The notes beneath the pieces were generated by a model, which was not told where the DNA came from, did not search any database, and worked only from the letters and a program-made list of their open reading frames with translations. The translations under genes and the position numbers were made by a program. A stretch of DNA of 64,000 bases from Pseudomonas sp. sp1636 (GTDB lineage: Bacteria > Pseudomonadota > Gammaproteobacteria > Pseudomonadales > Pseudomonadaceae): contig NZ_JARRAB010000015.1 in the NCBI RefSeq assembly GCF_030376615.1, positions 57,469-121,468 of the forward strand, read 5' to 3'. Shown piece after piece: positions 39,668-47,940 of the stretch. Position 1 is the first letter of the stretch; the number at the start of each line of letters is the position of its first letter.

Positions 39668-41509
39668 ATGGCCTTTACCGTCGAACTGGAAGAGTGGGTG
39701 GGCAGTGTCTGGCACCGCTTTATCACCCGTCGCGCCAGCCCCGATTTTCCCGAAGCGCGAGTCGAACTGAGCAGCATGCAGCGGCCCCTGGCCCTGCTGT
39801 TCCGCGCCATGGGGGGCGCCAGCGGAGTTGGCGTGGAAGCCGCCAGTGCCCGCGATCTGGTGCTGCGGCGTAACCTGCTGCAACAGGTGGCCGGTACCTG
39901 CAAGCAATTGCCAGTGGCCTGGTGCGATGCGAGCAATCTGCGTCTGCCGCCGAGCCTGGCGGTGTACCCCGAGGTCGCGCTGAATCAGGATCTGTATCGC
40001 TGGCTGGCGCTGCTGGCCGCCGAGGCGGGCGAGATGCGCCACTGGGCGCGCGACAATCAGCGCTGGACCCTGAACCTGCTGCAGCGCTACCCGGCCCTGC
40101 GTCCACGCTACCAGCGCCTGGTCGAAGCCCATCTGCAATTGCGCCCGGATCCCGCCCAGTTGGGCAGGGGCGAGGCCGCGCTGGAGGCCGCTTTGCAACA
40201 GGCGTTGCGCGAGCCGGGCAGCGTCGAGCATTTCCCGCGTAGCGAGCTGGCACCCTGGCCGCTGCCGATGTGGCTGTACCCGGCGGAAAACCTTGGCGAA
40301 CCCCAGGCCAGCCAGCTGAACGAGGAGAGCGAGGGCAACCTGCTGACTCCGCCGGGCGAGCAGAAGGTCGGGCCCAAGCGCGCCAAGCGGGTCGAGGAAA
40401 GCACCAGCAAGGGCGGCCTACTGATCTTCCGCCTGGAAAACCTGTTCAGTTGGTCCGAGCATGTCGAGCTGGATCGCTGCACCGACGACAGCGAAGACCT
40501 GGACGCTGCGCGGGTCGCCGAGGATCTCGACGAACTGGCCCTGTCCAAGCAGCGCATGCGCAAGGGCGGCGGGCTGAAGTTGCACCTCGATCTGCCGCCG
40601 GCAGATGTCGACGACATTCCGCTGGGCGAGGGCATCAAGCTGCCGGAGTGGGATTATCGCCAGCAGAGCCTGCGTGAAGACTTCGTCAACCTGCAAATGA
40701 TGGTGCCGCGCGGCAGCGAGCCGCAGCCGCTGCCCTTGCGCCTGGCGCCCTTGGCGAGCCGGCTGCGGCGGCAGTTCGAGCACTTGCGCAATGATCGCCA
40801 GTGGCTGCGCCAGCAACCTCAGGGATCTGAGCTGGATATGCAAGCCTGGCTGGATTTTCATGTCGAGCGCCAGCACGGCCAGTGCGCCGAGCGGGGCTTG
40901 TTCATGGAACAGCGGCCCAACCGCCGCGACCTGGCCTGCCTGCTGCTGGCTGATTTGTCGATGTCCACCGACGCGCACCTGGACGACGAACACCGGGTGA
41001 TCGACGTGATCGGCGACAGCCTGCTGCTGTTCGGTGAGGCGTTATCGGCCCTGGGCGACCAGTTCGCCCTCTATGGTTTCTCTTCCCTGCGCCGCCAGCA
41101 GGTGCGCATGCAGGAACTCAAGTCGTTCAAACAACGCTACGACGATGGCACCCGCGGGCGCATTCAAGCGCTCAAACCCGGTTATTACACGCGCATGGGC
41201 GCAGCCATCCGTCAGGCCACCGAGTTGCTCGGTGCCTGCAAGCAACGGCGCAAGCTGTTGTTGCTGGTAACCGATGGCAAACCCAACGACCTGGATCTCT
41301 ACGAAGGCCGTTACGGCGTCGAGGACACCCGCGAGGCGGTGCTGCAGGCACGGCGCAAGGGTCTGTTGCCGTTCTGCATCACCATCGATAGCGAAGCCGG
41401 CGACTATCTGCCGTACATGTTCGGCGCCAACGGCTACACCCAGATCCGCCAGCCGCAGCAACTGCCGCTGCGCCTGCCGCAGTTGTATCGGCAGTTGACC
41501 CAGGCATGA
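39668..41509 (+). CDS. norD: NorD, von Willebrand factor A-domain protein
   Basis: The 613-residue cytoplasmic protein is needed for active NO reductase and works with the NirQ ATPase. The C-terminal VWA domain has a MIDAS-like motif LLLADLSMSTDAHL (DxSxS) near residue 427 and later LLVTDGKPNDLDLYEG. The N-terminal two thirds are helical and charged. The ATG at 39668 follows AAGGTGA. It is similar to CbbO, the partner of CbbQ, which supports a NirQ-NorD pair here. Confidence 0.92.
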   Translation: MAFTVELEEWVGSVWHRFITRRASPDFPEARVELSSMQRPLALLFRAMGGASGVGVEAASARDLVLRRNLLQQVAGTCKQLPVAWCDASNLRLPPSLAVYPEVALNQDLYRWLALLAAEAGEMRHWARDNQRWTLNLLQRYPALRPRYQRLVEAHLQLRPDPAQLGRGEAALEAALQQALREPGSVEHFPRSELAPWPLPMWLYPAENLGEPQASQLNEESEGNLLTPPGEQKVGPKRAKRVEESTSKGGLLIFRLENLFSWSEHVELDRCTDDSEDLDAARVAEDLDELALSKQRMRKGGGLKLHLDLPPADVDDIPLGEGIKLPEWDYRQQSLREDFVNLQMMVPRGSEPQPLPLRLAPLASRLRRQFEHLRNDRQWLRQQPQGSELDMQAWLDFHVERQHGQCAERGLFMEQRPNRRDLACLLLADLSMSTDAHLDDEHRVIDVIGDSLLLFGEALSALGDQFALYGFSSLRRQQVRMQELKSFKQRYDDGTRGRIQALKPGYYTRMGAAIRQATELLGACKQRRKLLLLVTDGKPNDLDLYEGRYGVEDTREAVLQARRKGLLPFCITIDSEAGDYLPYMFGANGYTQIRQPQQLPLRLPQLYRQLTQA

Positions 41510-41612
41510 ACGGTCGAACGGTCAGGCGCCGGGGCGCGACACAGTCCGCGGCTGTTAGGTGGTGGTGGGACTGATTGCGCGCAGGAGTGCGCCATGCACC
41601 CCGCGCGGCGGC

Positions 41613-41804
41613 TCAGGCAATGCTGCGAGGCAGCCAGAGGATCATTGCGGCGCAGAACAGGCTCAGGCCGATGCAGAACCACAGAAAGCGCCGCTGGCGC
41701 CGTTCGCCGGCGCTGTCGGCCAGCACCGGCAGCGGCATGCCGCAGTTGCGACACTCCGGCTCACGGGGTGGGTTGTCTTGTTGGCAATACAGGCATTTAG
41801 GCAT
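41613..41804 (-). CDS. Small zinc-ribbon membrane protein (DnrP-like)
   Basis: The 63-residue protein opens MPKCLYCQQDNPPREPECRNCGMPLP, two CxxC pairs forming a zinc ribbon, followed by a basic stretch and one membrane helix (FLWFCIGLSLFCAAMILWL). A similar small gene between norD and dnr in P. aeruginosa and P. stutzeri is annotated DnrP in my memory. It lies 41 bp upstream of the dnr stop in the opposite sense of norD. Function unknown. Confidence 0.65.
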   Translation of the reverse strand: MPKCLYCQQDNPPREPECRNCGMPLPVLADSAGERRQRRFLWFCIGLSLFCAAMILWLPRSIA

Positions 41805-41845
41805 GGCGACCGCTCATTGTTCGAGTAGAGGCGAGGACAGCGATT

Positions 41846-42529
41846 TCACTCGAATTGCTCCAAGCGCAGGCGATCGATAATGCTGACCTGACGGCCCTCC
41901 TGGGTGATGATTTCCTCGTCGATCAGGCGGCGCATGATCCGCGAAAAAGTCTCCGGCTGGATCGACAGGTGCCCGGCAATCAGTTGTTTGGCCATCGGTA
42001 GCTCGAAACTGTTACCGCCGGCCGGCAGGCTGGCTAGCTGGGTGGTCAGATAACGCACCACGCGGTGGGTGGCGTTTTTCAGTGACAGGGTTTCGATCTC
42101 GTTGAGCCGCTGGTGCAGGCGCACGCAGAGTTTGCCGAGCAGGGCGAAGGTCAGCCGACTATTGCTCTGCAGCAGACGCATGTAAGTGCTATTGGCGATG
42201 CGGTAGAGCTGGGTGGGGCATAACGCCTCGGCCGAGGCGACGTATTTGGGGGTATCCATCAGCATCATGGCTTCGGCGAAGGTCTGCCGATTGCCGATGA
42301 CCTCGAAAACTTTCTCCTGACCGTCCGGTGTCAGGCGGTAGATCTTCACCGCGCCGGCGATCACGAAATAGAACGAGTGGGCCGGTTCGTCCTGACGGAA
42401 CAGCGGTTCGCCCTTGTCGATGCTGAGCAGTTGGCTGGAGTTCATCAGCTCATCCATTTGCTCATCGTTCAACGGCTCGAACAAATGGTGACTGCGAAGA
42501 ATCTGGTTATGTACGCGATGAAGCACCAT
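41846..42529 (-). CDS. dnr: DNR, CRP/FNR-family nitric oxide-responsive regulator
   Basis: The 227-residue regulator senses NO and activates nir, nor and nos genes. The N-terminal cyclic-nucleotide-like domain includes HHLFEPLNDEQMDELMN and PDGQEKVFEVIGNRQTFAEAMMLMDTP; the C-terminal helix-turn-helix is MAKQLIAGHLSIQPETFSRIMRRL, almost the same as P. aeruginosa DNR and with the E-xx-SR recognition type that reads TTGAT. No N-terminal Fe-S cysteines are present. The start at 42529 gives exactly the usual length and has AGGA upstream. The small zinc-ribbon gene follows. Confidence 0.92.
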   Translation of the reverse strand: MVLHRVHNQILRSHHLFEPLNDEQMDELMNSSQLLSIDKGEPLFRQDEPAHSFYFVIAGAVKIYRLTPDGQEKVFEVIGNRQTFAEAMMLMDTPKYVASAEALCPTQLYRIANSTYMRLLQSNSRLTFALLGKLCVRLHQRLNEIETLSLKNATHRVVRYLTTQLASLPAGGNSFELPMAKQLIAGHLSIQPETFSRIMRRLIDEEIITQEGRQVSIIDRLRLEQFE

Positions 42530-42636
42530 AAAAGGCATCCTGATTGCTTGGCGGGTGAGGATCAGTCCCGAGATCACCTCGGAGTTTAGCCCAGACGGTA
42601 CGGGCGGTGCTGGGCGCAGCGAGCGGGCGCCCCAAT

Positions 42637-43146
42637 TCAATGCTGTGCAGGCATCTCCAACGCGTGCCAATGCGGATCGTCGAACAGTTGCGGGTAGCGA
42701 TTCAGCGCCGTCACAACCTGCGCCATGGCTTGCTCGCGCTGATCCTTGACAACCAGCGCCTGGGTGCCCCGCAACAGTTCGCCGAACAGGCCGTGCAGGG
42801 CCGCGTCGGCTTTTTCCGGCAGGACGCAGTGGCTGATCATCGAAGCAACCTCGGCTTCGATCCTCTGTGCCAGTTCGCGGGCCTGAGCATCATCGATGGG
42901 TTCGTGAGACGCCTGAACAAACGCTTGGCGGATGTGGGCCATGCCCTCGCGCAAGGGGGCATCGCTGGCCCATTGCTGCCCTGGCGGCGGTAGTGGCAGG
43001 TGCTCGCCGGCGCCGTGCTGGTGCTGGTGCTGGCTGCTGGCGGCCATGGCCGGGCCGGTGGCGAAGCTCAAGGCAATGCCACTGGCCATGGCCAATACCG
43101 AGGCCAGAACCAGGTACCAGGCTAGTGGCTGGATAACTTTTTTCAT
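42637..43146 (-). CDS. Exported His-rich protein (DnrO-like)
   Basis: The 169-residue protein has a signal peptide (LVLASVLAMASGIALSFATGPAMA) and then a metal-binding-like stretch SQHQHQHGAGEHLPLP. The remaining helical part (MAHIRQAFVQAS, IEAEVASMISHCVLPEKADAALHGLFGELL) has no known catalytic motif. GGAG precedes the ATG at 43146. I recall a gene called dnrO in this position in pseudomonad denitrification clusters, but its function is not known to me. It could be a periplasmic copper- or iron-binding protein. Confidence 0.6.
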   Translation of the reverse strand: MKKVIQPLAWYLVLASVLAMASGIALSFATGPAMAASSQHQHQHGAGEHLPLPPPGQQWASDAPLREGMAHIRQAFVQASHEPIDDAQARELAQRIEAEVASMISHCVLPEKADAALHGLFGELLRGTQALVVKDQREQAMAQVVTALNRYPQLFDDPHWHALEMPAQH

Positions 43147-43365
43147 GGAGACTCCCTGTATGGCGGTCATCGCGCTTAGCTGGCGCGAAAATGGGCGGCT
43201 ATCCTTTTAGCAATAGCAAGCCGCATGCCATCTACAACCCATTGATTATAAAGGCTTTAATTGGCATTTGTGGTAAAAATAACCGCAGAGGGCAATGGTC
43301 ATAAAAACCATAACGGGTGATTTTAACCATGACGGCGAGACCGCTCTGGGCGGCCCGCGGCATGC
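43147..43365. other. 219-bp intergenic region with AT-rich promoter-like patch
   Basis: The patch at 43235-43320 is unusually AT-rich for the island. On the minus strand it includes TTTATAATCAATGG, where TATAAT is a perfect -10, about 100 bp upstream of the DnrO-like start. A matching -35 at 17 bp was not seen, so activation by a regulator is likely. No FNR palindrome was found. Confidence 0.4.
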
Positions 43366-43788
43366 CTACAGCAGCCGCGGCTGCTCGTGGGAGGTAAGGG
43401 TGGTCGGGGTCTGGCGCGGGCGAGCGAGGTCGCTGGCGATGATGCGGCGCATGTCTTCGAACAGCTCCTCGGCTTCTGCCGCGCTGCAATCCTCGCGGTA
43501 GCGTTTGCGCAGTCCGTAGCTGCTGAGGGTGATGTGCACGTCGGCGCTGATGCCGTGCTGGGCCAGGCAAGCGCGAACGCAGTGCAGCGGGCAGCCGTCG
43601 ATGGCAAGGATCGGCCGCCCGGAGCTGGCCTTGCTCACCAGCGCCTGGACGTGGCCGCCGACCCCGGCGATACAGGACATCTCCGCCAGGCCCGCACGAT
43701 CCAAGCGCACGGCAAGGGTGTTCGCCAGTTGCGCCACGTTGGAGCAACCAGAGCAGGAGTAGACCAGAGGGTGAGTTGTCTTGGACAT
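43366..43788 (-). CDS. DGC-domain putative zinc-binding protein
   Basis: The 140-residue protein contains YSCSGCSNVAQLANTLAVRLDR at the N-terminus and AIDGCPLHCVRACLAQHG near residue 62. Together these give several conserved cysteines; the second contains the Asp-Gly-Cys that names the DGC family. Members are small predicted zinc-binding proteins of unknown function found near denitrification and anaerobic genes. GGGAG precedes the ATG. A perfect FNR-type palindrome ends 61-75 bp upstream, so this gene is likely induced directly by ANR or DNR. Confidence 0.75.
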   Translation of the reverse strand: MSKTTHPLVYSCSGCSNVAQLANTLAVRLDRAGLAEMSCIAGVGGHVQALVSKASSGRPILAIDGCPLHCVRACLAQHGISADVHITLSSYGLRKRYREDCSAAEAEELFEDMRRIIASDLARPRQTPTTLTSHEQPRLL

Positions 43789-43848
43789 TGCGTGCTCCCT
43801 TCACACGTCAGCAGGCCGTCCAGTTTGACGGCCATGCAGCGGCTGACG

Positions 43849-43862
43849 TTGATCGCGATCAA
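43849..43862 (-). promoter_or_regulatory. ANR/DNR box of the DGC-domain gene
   Basis: TTGATCGCGATCAA is a perfect palindrome, 5 bp beyond the dnrS-like stop codon. On the minus strand its centre at 43855.5 predicts a start near 43814 and a 26-nt leader; the -10 there (CAAACT) is weak. Confidence 0.8.
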
Positions 43863-43867
43863 TTCTG

Positions 43868-44545
43868 TTAGTCGTCGTAGCTGTTCAGCCCCTGCAGGTC
43901 GATGATTTCGATGCGCCTGCGCTGTACGGCAATCACCTTCGAGTCGATCAGCCGATGGAGGATGCGCGAAAAGGTCTCCGGCTGGATGCCCAGCTTCGAG
44001 GCGACCAGGCGTTTCGGCACATCGAGCATGATCACCCCGTCGCCTGCTTCCTGGGCCTGGGCCAGAAACCGTCTGACCCGATGGCTGGCGTTGGCCAGGG
44101 TCAGGGTGTCGATCTCGTTCAGCCGCTCGTGCAGACGGATGCTCAGGGTGGCGAGAATATCCAGGCAGATGCTCGGGTGTTCTTCCAACAGGCGCCGGTA
44201 CTGCGAGGCGTGCAGGCTGGCCATCTGGCAGGTCTTGAGCGCGGTGGCGCTGACCGGATAATGCGGCGCGCCGGTAAACAGCAGGGCCTCGGCAAAGGAT
44301 TCGCCGGCCCGAATGATTTCCACCAGCTTTTCCTGGCCGTCGCAGACCACCCGATGCAGCTTCACCTGGCCACTAAAGAGGAAATAGAAGCGATCGGCCT
44401 TATCGCCCTGATGGAATAATGCAGCGCCAGCAGGCAGGCGTTTGAGATTGGCCGAGGCGCACACTTCCTGTAGCGCCGCTTCCGGTAGCCGGCTGAACAG
44501 GTGATGACGGCGCAACTGCGCAACTAGTGATGGTTCGGTCAGCAT
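43868..44545 (-). CDS. CRP/FNR-family regulator (DnrS-like)
   Basis: The 225-residue regulator is a second FNR-family protein: sensor domain with LRRHHLFSRLPEAALQEVCASAN and CDGQEKLVEIIRAGESFAEALLF, and helix-turn-helix VPKRLVASKLGIQPETFSRILHRLI with the same E-xx-SR recognition pattern as DNR. It lacks the N-terminal Cys cluster of ANR, so it is not the oxygen sensor. P. stutzeri carries dnrD and dnrS together; this gene is most like that second member. The ATG at 44545 follows GGGAGAG and a near-perfect FNR box lies upstream, suggesting that it is itself in the regulon. Confidence 0.8.
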   Translation of the reverse strand: MLTEPSLVAQLRRHHLFSRLPEAALQEVCASANLKRLPAGAALFHQGDKADRFYFLFSGQVKLHRVVCDGQEKLVEIIRAGESFAEALLFTGAPHYPVSATALKTCQMASLHASQYRRLLEEHPSICLDILATLSIRLHERLNEIDTLTLANASHRVRRFLAQAQEAGDGVIMLDVPKRLVASKLGIQPETFSRILHRLIDSKVIAVQRRRIEIIDLQGLNSYDD

Positions 44546-44615
44546 GGTCTCTCCCACAACGCCAGCCCGGGATTACTCGGACGTGCATGCTAGAAGGTCG
44601 GCGGCCAGTACTTCC

Positions 44616-44629
44616 TTGATCTCGAACAA
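44616..44629 (-). promoter_or_regulatory. ANR/DNR box upstream of dnrS-like gene
   Basis: TTGATCTCGAACAA matches the palindrome at all but one consensus position. On the minus strand the centre at 44622.5 predicts a start near 44581, with TAGCAT (44592-44587) as a fair -10. The leader before the ATG would be about 36 nt. Confidence 0.65.
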
Positions 44630-44691
44630 GTCTGCGGCCGATGGGACAAGACTGGCAAGAAGGAAGGGGGCATCGGCCCCCCGCATGGGAC

Positions 44692-46074
44692 TCAACTCCA
44701 GCCCCAGAACTGCAACCACCAACCATAGCCGACTCCGGCCGAGCCCAACAGCAGGCAGGCAAATGCCGCAAGTCGGCGCACTCCGCGGGCGCCATGACGC
44801 TCGAGCACCTGCCAGCCGAGCCACAGGCACCAGGCAATTGCCCCGATGAGCAGGGCGCCGCGGGCCGGTTGCGCCCAGGCCAGAGCCAGGCCCTCATAGC
44901 GCAGAAGCTTGACGGTGGTGGCGCTAAGGCCGAGAAACAGCCCGCACGCGCCCAGCGGGATCAGGCTCAGCGCCAGGTGTTCGAAGGCATTCCCCGTCCG
45001 CCCCACCAGCCGGGCCGCAGCCCGCAGCAGCAGCCACAGCCCGCCGCCTAGCAGCAGCGCGCTGGCAAACAGATAGGCGAGGATCAGCAGGCCGTCGAGC
45101 CAACTGAAGGTATCGTTTGCCAACGGGTAGTGGGTCAGCAGCCACCAGGGCGCATCGGCTTGCAGCGGCCAGTAGATGTCGCGCTCCACCAGCCAGCCGG
45201 CCAACGCCTGTTTGGCGCTGATGAACCAGGGGCTGACCGTCCACTGGAAGGCGCCCATGGCCAGACCGATGACGCCGAACAGCAGCAGGCTGCTGTCCCA
45301 ATGGCTGGCGTGCCGTGGGCCGACGATCAGTATTTCGGCATTCAGCGGGCGGGCGCTTAGCCGCACGGCGCCGCGCTGACCGCTGCAGCGACCACAGGCA
45401 TGGCAGTCGGCGCCACCCTGCATGCGGCGGATGTCGAGCAGCGGCGCGCAGTTGGGCGGCGACTGGTGCGGCGGCAGGTTGTCCAGCCAGCGCTGTTCGT
45501 CGACCTTATAGTGCAGCGGCGCCAGACGGGCGAGCAGGGCGAACACGCCGCTGACCGGGCACAGGTAGCGGCACCAGACGCGTTTGCCACGACCATAGAG
45601 AAAGCCCACCAGCATCGCCGCCACGGTGGAGCCACCGAGGATCAGCAAGGCCGCCTGGGCGTAGTCGTAGACGCTGATCAACTGGCCGTAAACGGTGGTC
45701 AGGATAAACGCCAGGGTCGGCCAGCCGCTCCAGCGGATCCAGCGCGGCGTACCACGGCCCAGGCCGCGCCAACTGATCCACTCGCTGAGGGAACCTTCGG
45801 GGCAGAGCACGCCGCACCAGAGCCGACCGAACAGCAGGATCGAGAGCAGCACGAAGGGCCACCAGAGCCCCCAGAAGATGAACTGGGCGAGCAGGGTCAG
45901 GTTGTCGAGAATACGCGCCTGATTGCCCGGCAAAGGCAGCAGCGCCGGAGCGACCAGCAACAGAAGGTAGAAGACCACGACCGCCCATTGCACGGCTCGG
46001 ATCACCCGGGCATGCCGGCGCAGGGCATCGCCAAAACCGCCGACAATCTGGTTCAGTCGGCTTATGCCGGGCAT
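44692..46074 (-). CDS. ftrD: FtrD-like polyferredoxin membrane protein
   Basis: The 460-residue protein has several membrane helices and NosR/NapH-like Fe-S motifs: two CX3CP sites (CGVLCPEGSLSEW and CRYLCPVSGVFALL) and CHACGRCSGQRGAVRLSARP. These suggest electron transfer across or along the membrane. Behind an FTR1 permease, a cupredoxin and a P19-like protein it fits FtrD, thought to provide redox steps for ferrous iron uptake. It overlaps the permease gene by 13 bp. A role as a NosR paralogue was considered, but it lacks the FMN-binding domain and the C-terminal ferredoxin pair is incomplete. Confidence 0.75.
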   Translation of the reverse strand: MPGISRLNQIVGGFGDALRRHARVIRAVQWAVVVFYLLLLVAPALLPLPGNQARILDNLTLLAQFIFWGLWWPFVLLSILLFGRLWCGVLCPEGSLSEWISWRGLGRGTPRWIRWSGWPTLAFILTTVYGQLISVYDYAQAALLILGGSTVAAMLVGFLYGRGKRVWCRYLCPVSGVFALLARLAPLHYKVDEQRWLDNLPPHQSPPNCAPLLDIRRMQGGADCHACGRCSGQRGAVRLSARPLNAEILIVGPRHASHWDSSLLLFGVIGLAMGAFQWTVSPWFISAKQALAGWLVERDIYWPLQADAPWWLLTHYPLANDTFSWLDGLLILAYLFASALLLGGGLWLLLRAAARLVGRTGNAFEHLALSLIPLGACGLFLGLSATTVKLLRYEGLALAWAQPARGALLIGAIAWCLWLGWQVLERHGARGVRRLAAFACLLLGSAGVGYGWWLQFWGWS

Positions 46075-46928
46075 GTCGAGCCATCCGCTGAGCTTTTCGA
46101 CGACAGCCGTCGCAGCCAGCAGCCGACCAGCCCCCAGTAGCAGACCAAGGCTGTCACCGTGGCGGCCGAGGGCTGAGCCCGGTAGCCGACGAAGTTGGCC
46201 AACACTGCCCCCAGCCCGCTGGCGTCATCGAGCCCGGCGGAGCTGTCCCAGAGGGCGTCGCCGAACCAGCCATAGAGCTGTTCGGGCAGATCCATAGCCA
46301 TCAACTGGCCGCTGATGCGATCGAGTCCGGCGACCAGCAGTGCCGCGCCGAGCAGCAACAGCACCGCCTCGCTGAGCGAGAAGAAGCGCTGCCAGGAGAT
46401 CAGCCGGCTGCCGCGCTGCAGCATGACGAAAGTCAGCAGGGCCAAGCCCAGACCCAAGGCTCCGCCCAGGGCGAAACGCCAGAGTTCCAGGCCTTGTTTG
46501 TGCACGCCCATGCCATAGAGGAAGACCACGGTTTCGCTGCCTTCGCGGGCCACTGCGAGCATGGCCAGAAACAGCAGGCCGAGTCCGCCGCGCCTATTCA
46601 ACTGGCTGTCGGCGGCCTGCCGCAGATTCCGCCCGAGCGTGCGTCCATGCTGGCGCATCCAGCCCACCATGTGCAGGATCAGCAGGCTGGCCAGCAGCAC
46701 CAGGGTGGCCTGGAACCACTCGCCGGCCGTGCCGGCCAGCCACTCGCCGGCGAACAGCACGGTCAGCGCCAACAAACCCGACAGCAGCAAACCGCAGAAC
46801 ACCCCGACCCAAAGATAGAGCCGAGCCCGCCCAGGCCTGGCTTGTTGGCTGATCCAGGCGTGCAGGATGCCGATCACCAGCAAAGCCTCGACACTTTCCC
46901 GCCATACGATGAACAGCGACTGGTTCAT
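46062..46928 (-). CDS. ftrC: FTR1-family iron permease (FtrC-like)
   Basis: The 288-residue protein has seven hydrophobic segments and begins FIVWRESVEALLVIGILHAWI, containing the REXXE iron-binding motif. A second motif occurs in AVAREGSETVVFLYG (REGSE). This matches bacterial FTR1/EfeU/FtrC permeases. It should transport iron across the inner membrane together with the P19-like and cupredoxin partners. It lies between the cupredoxin and the polyferredoxin genes on one operon. Confidence 0.85.
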   Translation of the reverse strand: MNQSLFIVWRESVEALLVIGILHAWISQQARPGRARLYLWVGVFCGLLLSGLLALTVLFAGEWLAGTAGEWFQATLVLLASLLILHMVGWMRQHGRTLGRNLRQAADSQLNRRGGLGLLFLAMLAVAREGSETVVFLYGMGVHKQGLELWRFALGGALGLGLALLTFVMLQRGSRLISWQRFFSLSEAVLLLLGAALLVAGLDRISGQLMAMDLPEQLYGWFGDALWDSSAGLDDASGLGAVLANFVGYRAQPSAATVTALVCYWGLVGCWLRRLSSKSSADGSTCPA

Positions 46929-46951
46929 TCAACACTCCTGGTGCAGCAACT

Positions 46952-47284
46952 TCATTTGGCGATGATGCCGCCCTTGGGCAGCTCGAGATGGAACTCGTCG
47001 AAAAAGGGGTATTGGCCAGGCCTGAGCGGGTGAATCACGACAAAGGAGGTGACCCCGGGAGAAAGCACCTTCTCTACCCGCAACGGCATGCTTTCGAACT
47101 CGGCCGGACCTTGTCCCTGGTTGTGCAGGATGATCTTGAAGCGTTGGCCGGCCGGAACTTCCAAATATTGCGGGGAAAAATGCCCGTCGCGGATGACCAG
47201 CTCGTAACTGGGCAGGCTCGCCGCGAAGGTCGATAAGGGTAGTCCACAGGCCACCCACAGCAGTACTAGCAAGGAACGCGACAT
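46952..47284 (-). CDS. ftrB: Periplasmic cupredoxin-like protein (FtrB-like)
   Basis: The 110-residue protein has signal peptide MSRSLLVLLWVACGLPLSTFAA and a small cupredoxin fold (YELVIRDGHFSPQYLEVPAG, FKIILHNQGQGPAEFES, YPFFDEFHLE). The usual type-1 copper Cys is absent, as in many FtrB/EfeO-N-like domains. GGAG precedes the ATG. It lies 45 bp behind the P19-like gene and 23 bp ahead of the permease gene. It may oxidise or hand over ferrous iron in the periplasm. Confidence 0.75.
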   Translation of the reverse strand: MSRSLLVLLWVACGLPLSTFAASLPSYELVIRDGHFSPQYLEVPAGQRFKIILHNQGQGPAEFESMPLRVEKVLSPGVTSFVVIHPLRPGQYPFFDEFHLELPKGGIIAK

Positions 47285-47329
47285 AACGGTCTCCGGTGGG
47301 GCGCGGCTGGAGTGCCGCGCCCGCTTGAA

Positions 47330-47860
47330 TCAATAGCCGCCTTTCTTACCGATGCCGGCATAGGTGAACTCGTAGTTCAGTTCGCAGCGCTCGAACCAAG
47401 GCGCAACGCCGGTTTCCTTGTCGGTATGTCGGCCGAACATCGAATGGCCGCCTGGCGGCAGAATGCTGTAGGTCAGGCTGTACTTGCCGGGACCAAACAG
47501 CTTGAGGTTGTCGCCGTAGTGCGGACCGTCATTGGCGACCATGGCGTGAAAATCGCCCTTGATTTCGTCGTCGCTACCGACCTTGCGCAACACGAAGGAA
47601 ATGTTCAGGTAAGGCACGAAACTGCCTTCCTGGAAGCCATGCGGGTTATTTTCCAGGGCGCTGATGTCGGCTTCCAGGTGCACGTCGGAGTCGGCGGAGG
47701 GCCGCATCATGCCCGGCGGATCCATCTCGATCGGCTGCAGGTACACCGCACCGACTTCCATGCCCGCGCACTGCTGGGGCTGGCCAATCGGATACTCCTT
47801 GGCCAGAGCCAAGGGGGCGGTTAGCAAAAGGGCGAGTGAAAGGGAAAGCGGTGCACGCAT
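47330..47860 (-). CDS. ftrA: Periplasmic iron-binding protein, P19/FtrA-like
   Basis: The 176-residue protein has signal peptide MRAPLSLSLALLLTAPLALA followed by a P19-type beta-sandwich: EYPIGQPQQCAGMEVGAVYLQPIEMDPPG, DVHLEADISALENNPHGF and APWFERCELNYEFTY. Conserved Met, Glu and His residues in the first and second segments bind iron and copper in the family. P19-like proteins deliver ferrous iron to an FTR1 permease. GAGGA precedes the ATG at 47860. A candidate Fur box lies about 60-80 bp upstream, and this gene heads the four-gene operon. Confidence 0.85.
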   Translation of the reverse strand: MRAPLSLSLALLLTAPLALAKEYPIGQPQQCAGMEVGAVYLQPIEMDPPGMMRPSADSDVHLEADISALENNPHGFQEGSFVPYLNISFVLRKVGSDDEIKGDFHAMVANDGPHYGDNLKLFGPGKYSLTYSILPPGGHSMFGRHTDKETGVAPWFERCELNYEFTYAGIGKKGGY

Positions 47861-47921
47861 TGATGTAGTCCTCTTAGCTTGGGGCTGGTGAAGACCAAGC
47901 TTAAAGGCAAACCACACTAAC

Positions 47922-47940
47922 CATAATGATTCTCGTCAAT
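47922..47940 (-). promoter_or_regulatory. Candidate Fur box upstream of ftrA
   Basis: CATAATGATTCTCGTCAAT at 47922-47940 matches 12 of 19 positions of the Fur consensus GATAATGATAATCATTATC, with the left half nearly complete. Fur would repress the operon when iron is plentiful. The match is moderate and not proven. Confidence 0.5.

Noticed and set aside
44692..46074. Polyferredoxin gene as a second nosR
   Set aside because: It shares CX3CP motifs and membrane topology but lacks the FMN-binding periplasmic domain, and its neighbours are iron-uptake genes.
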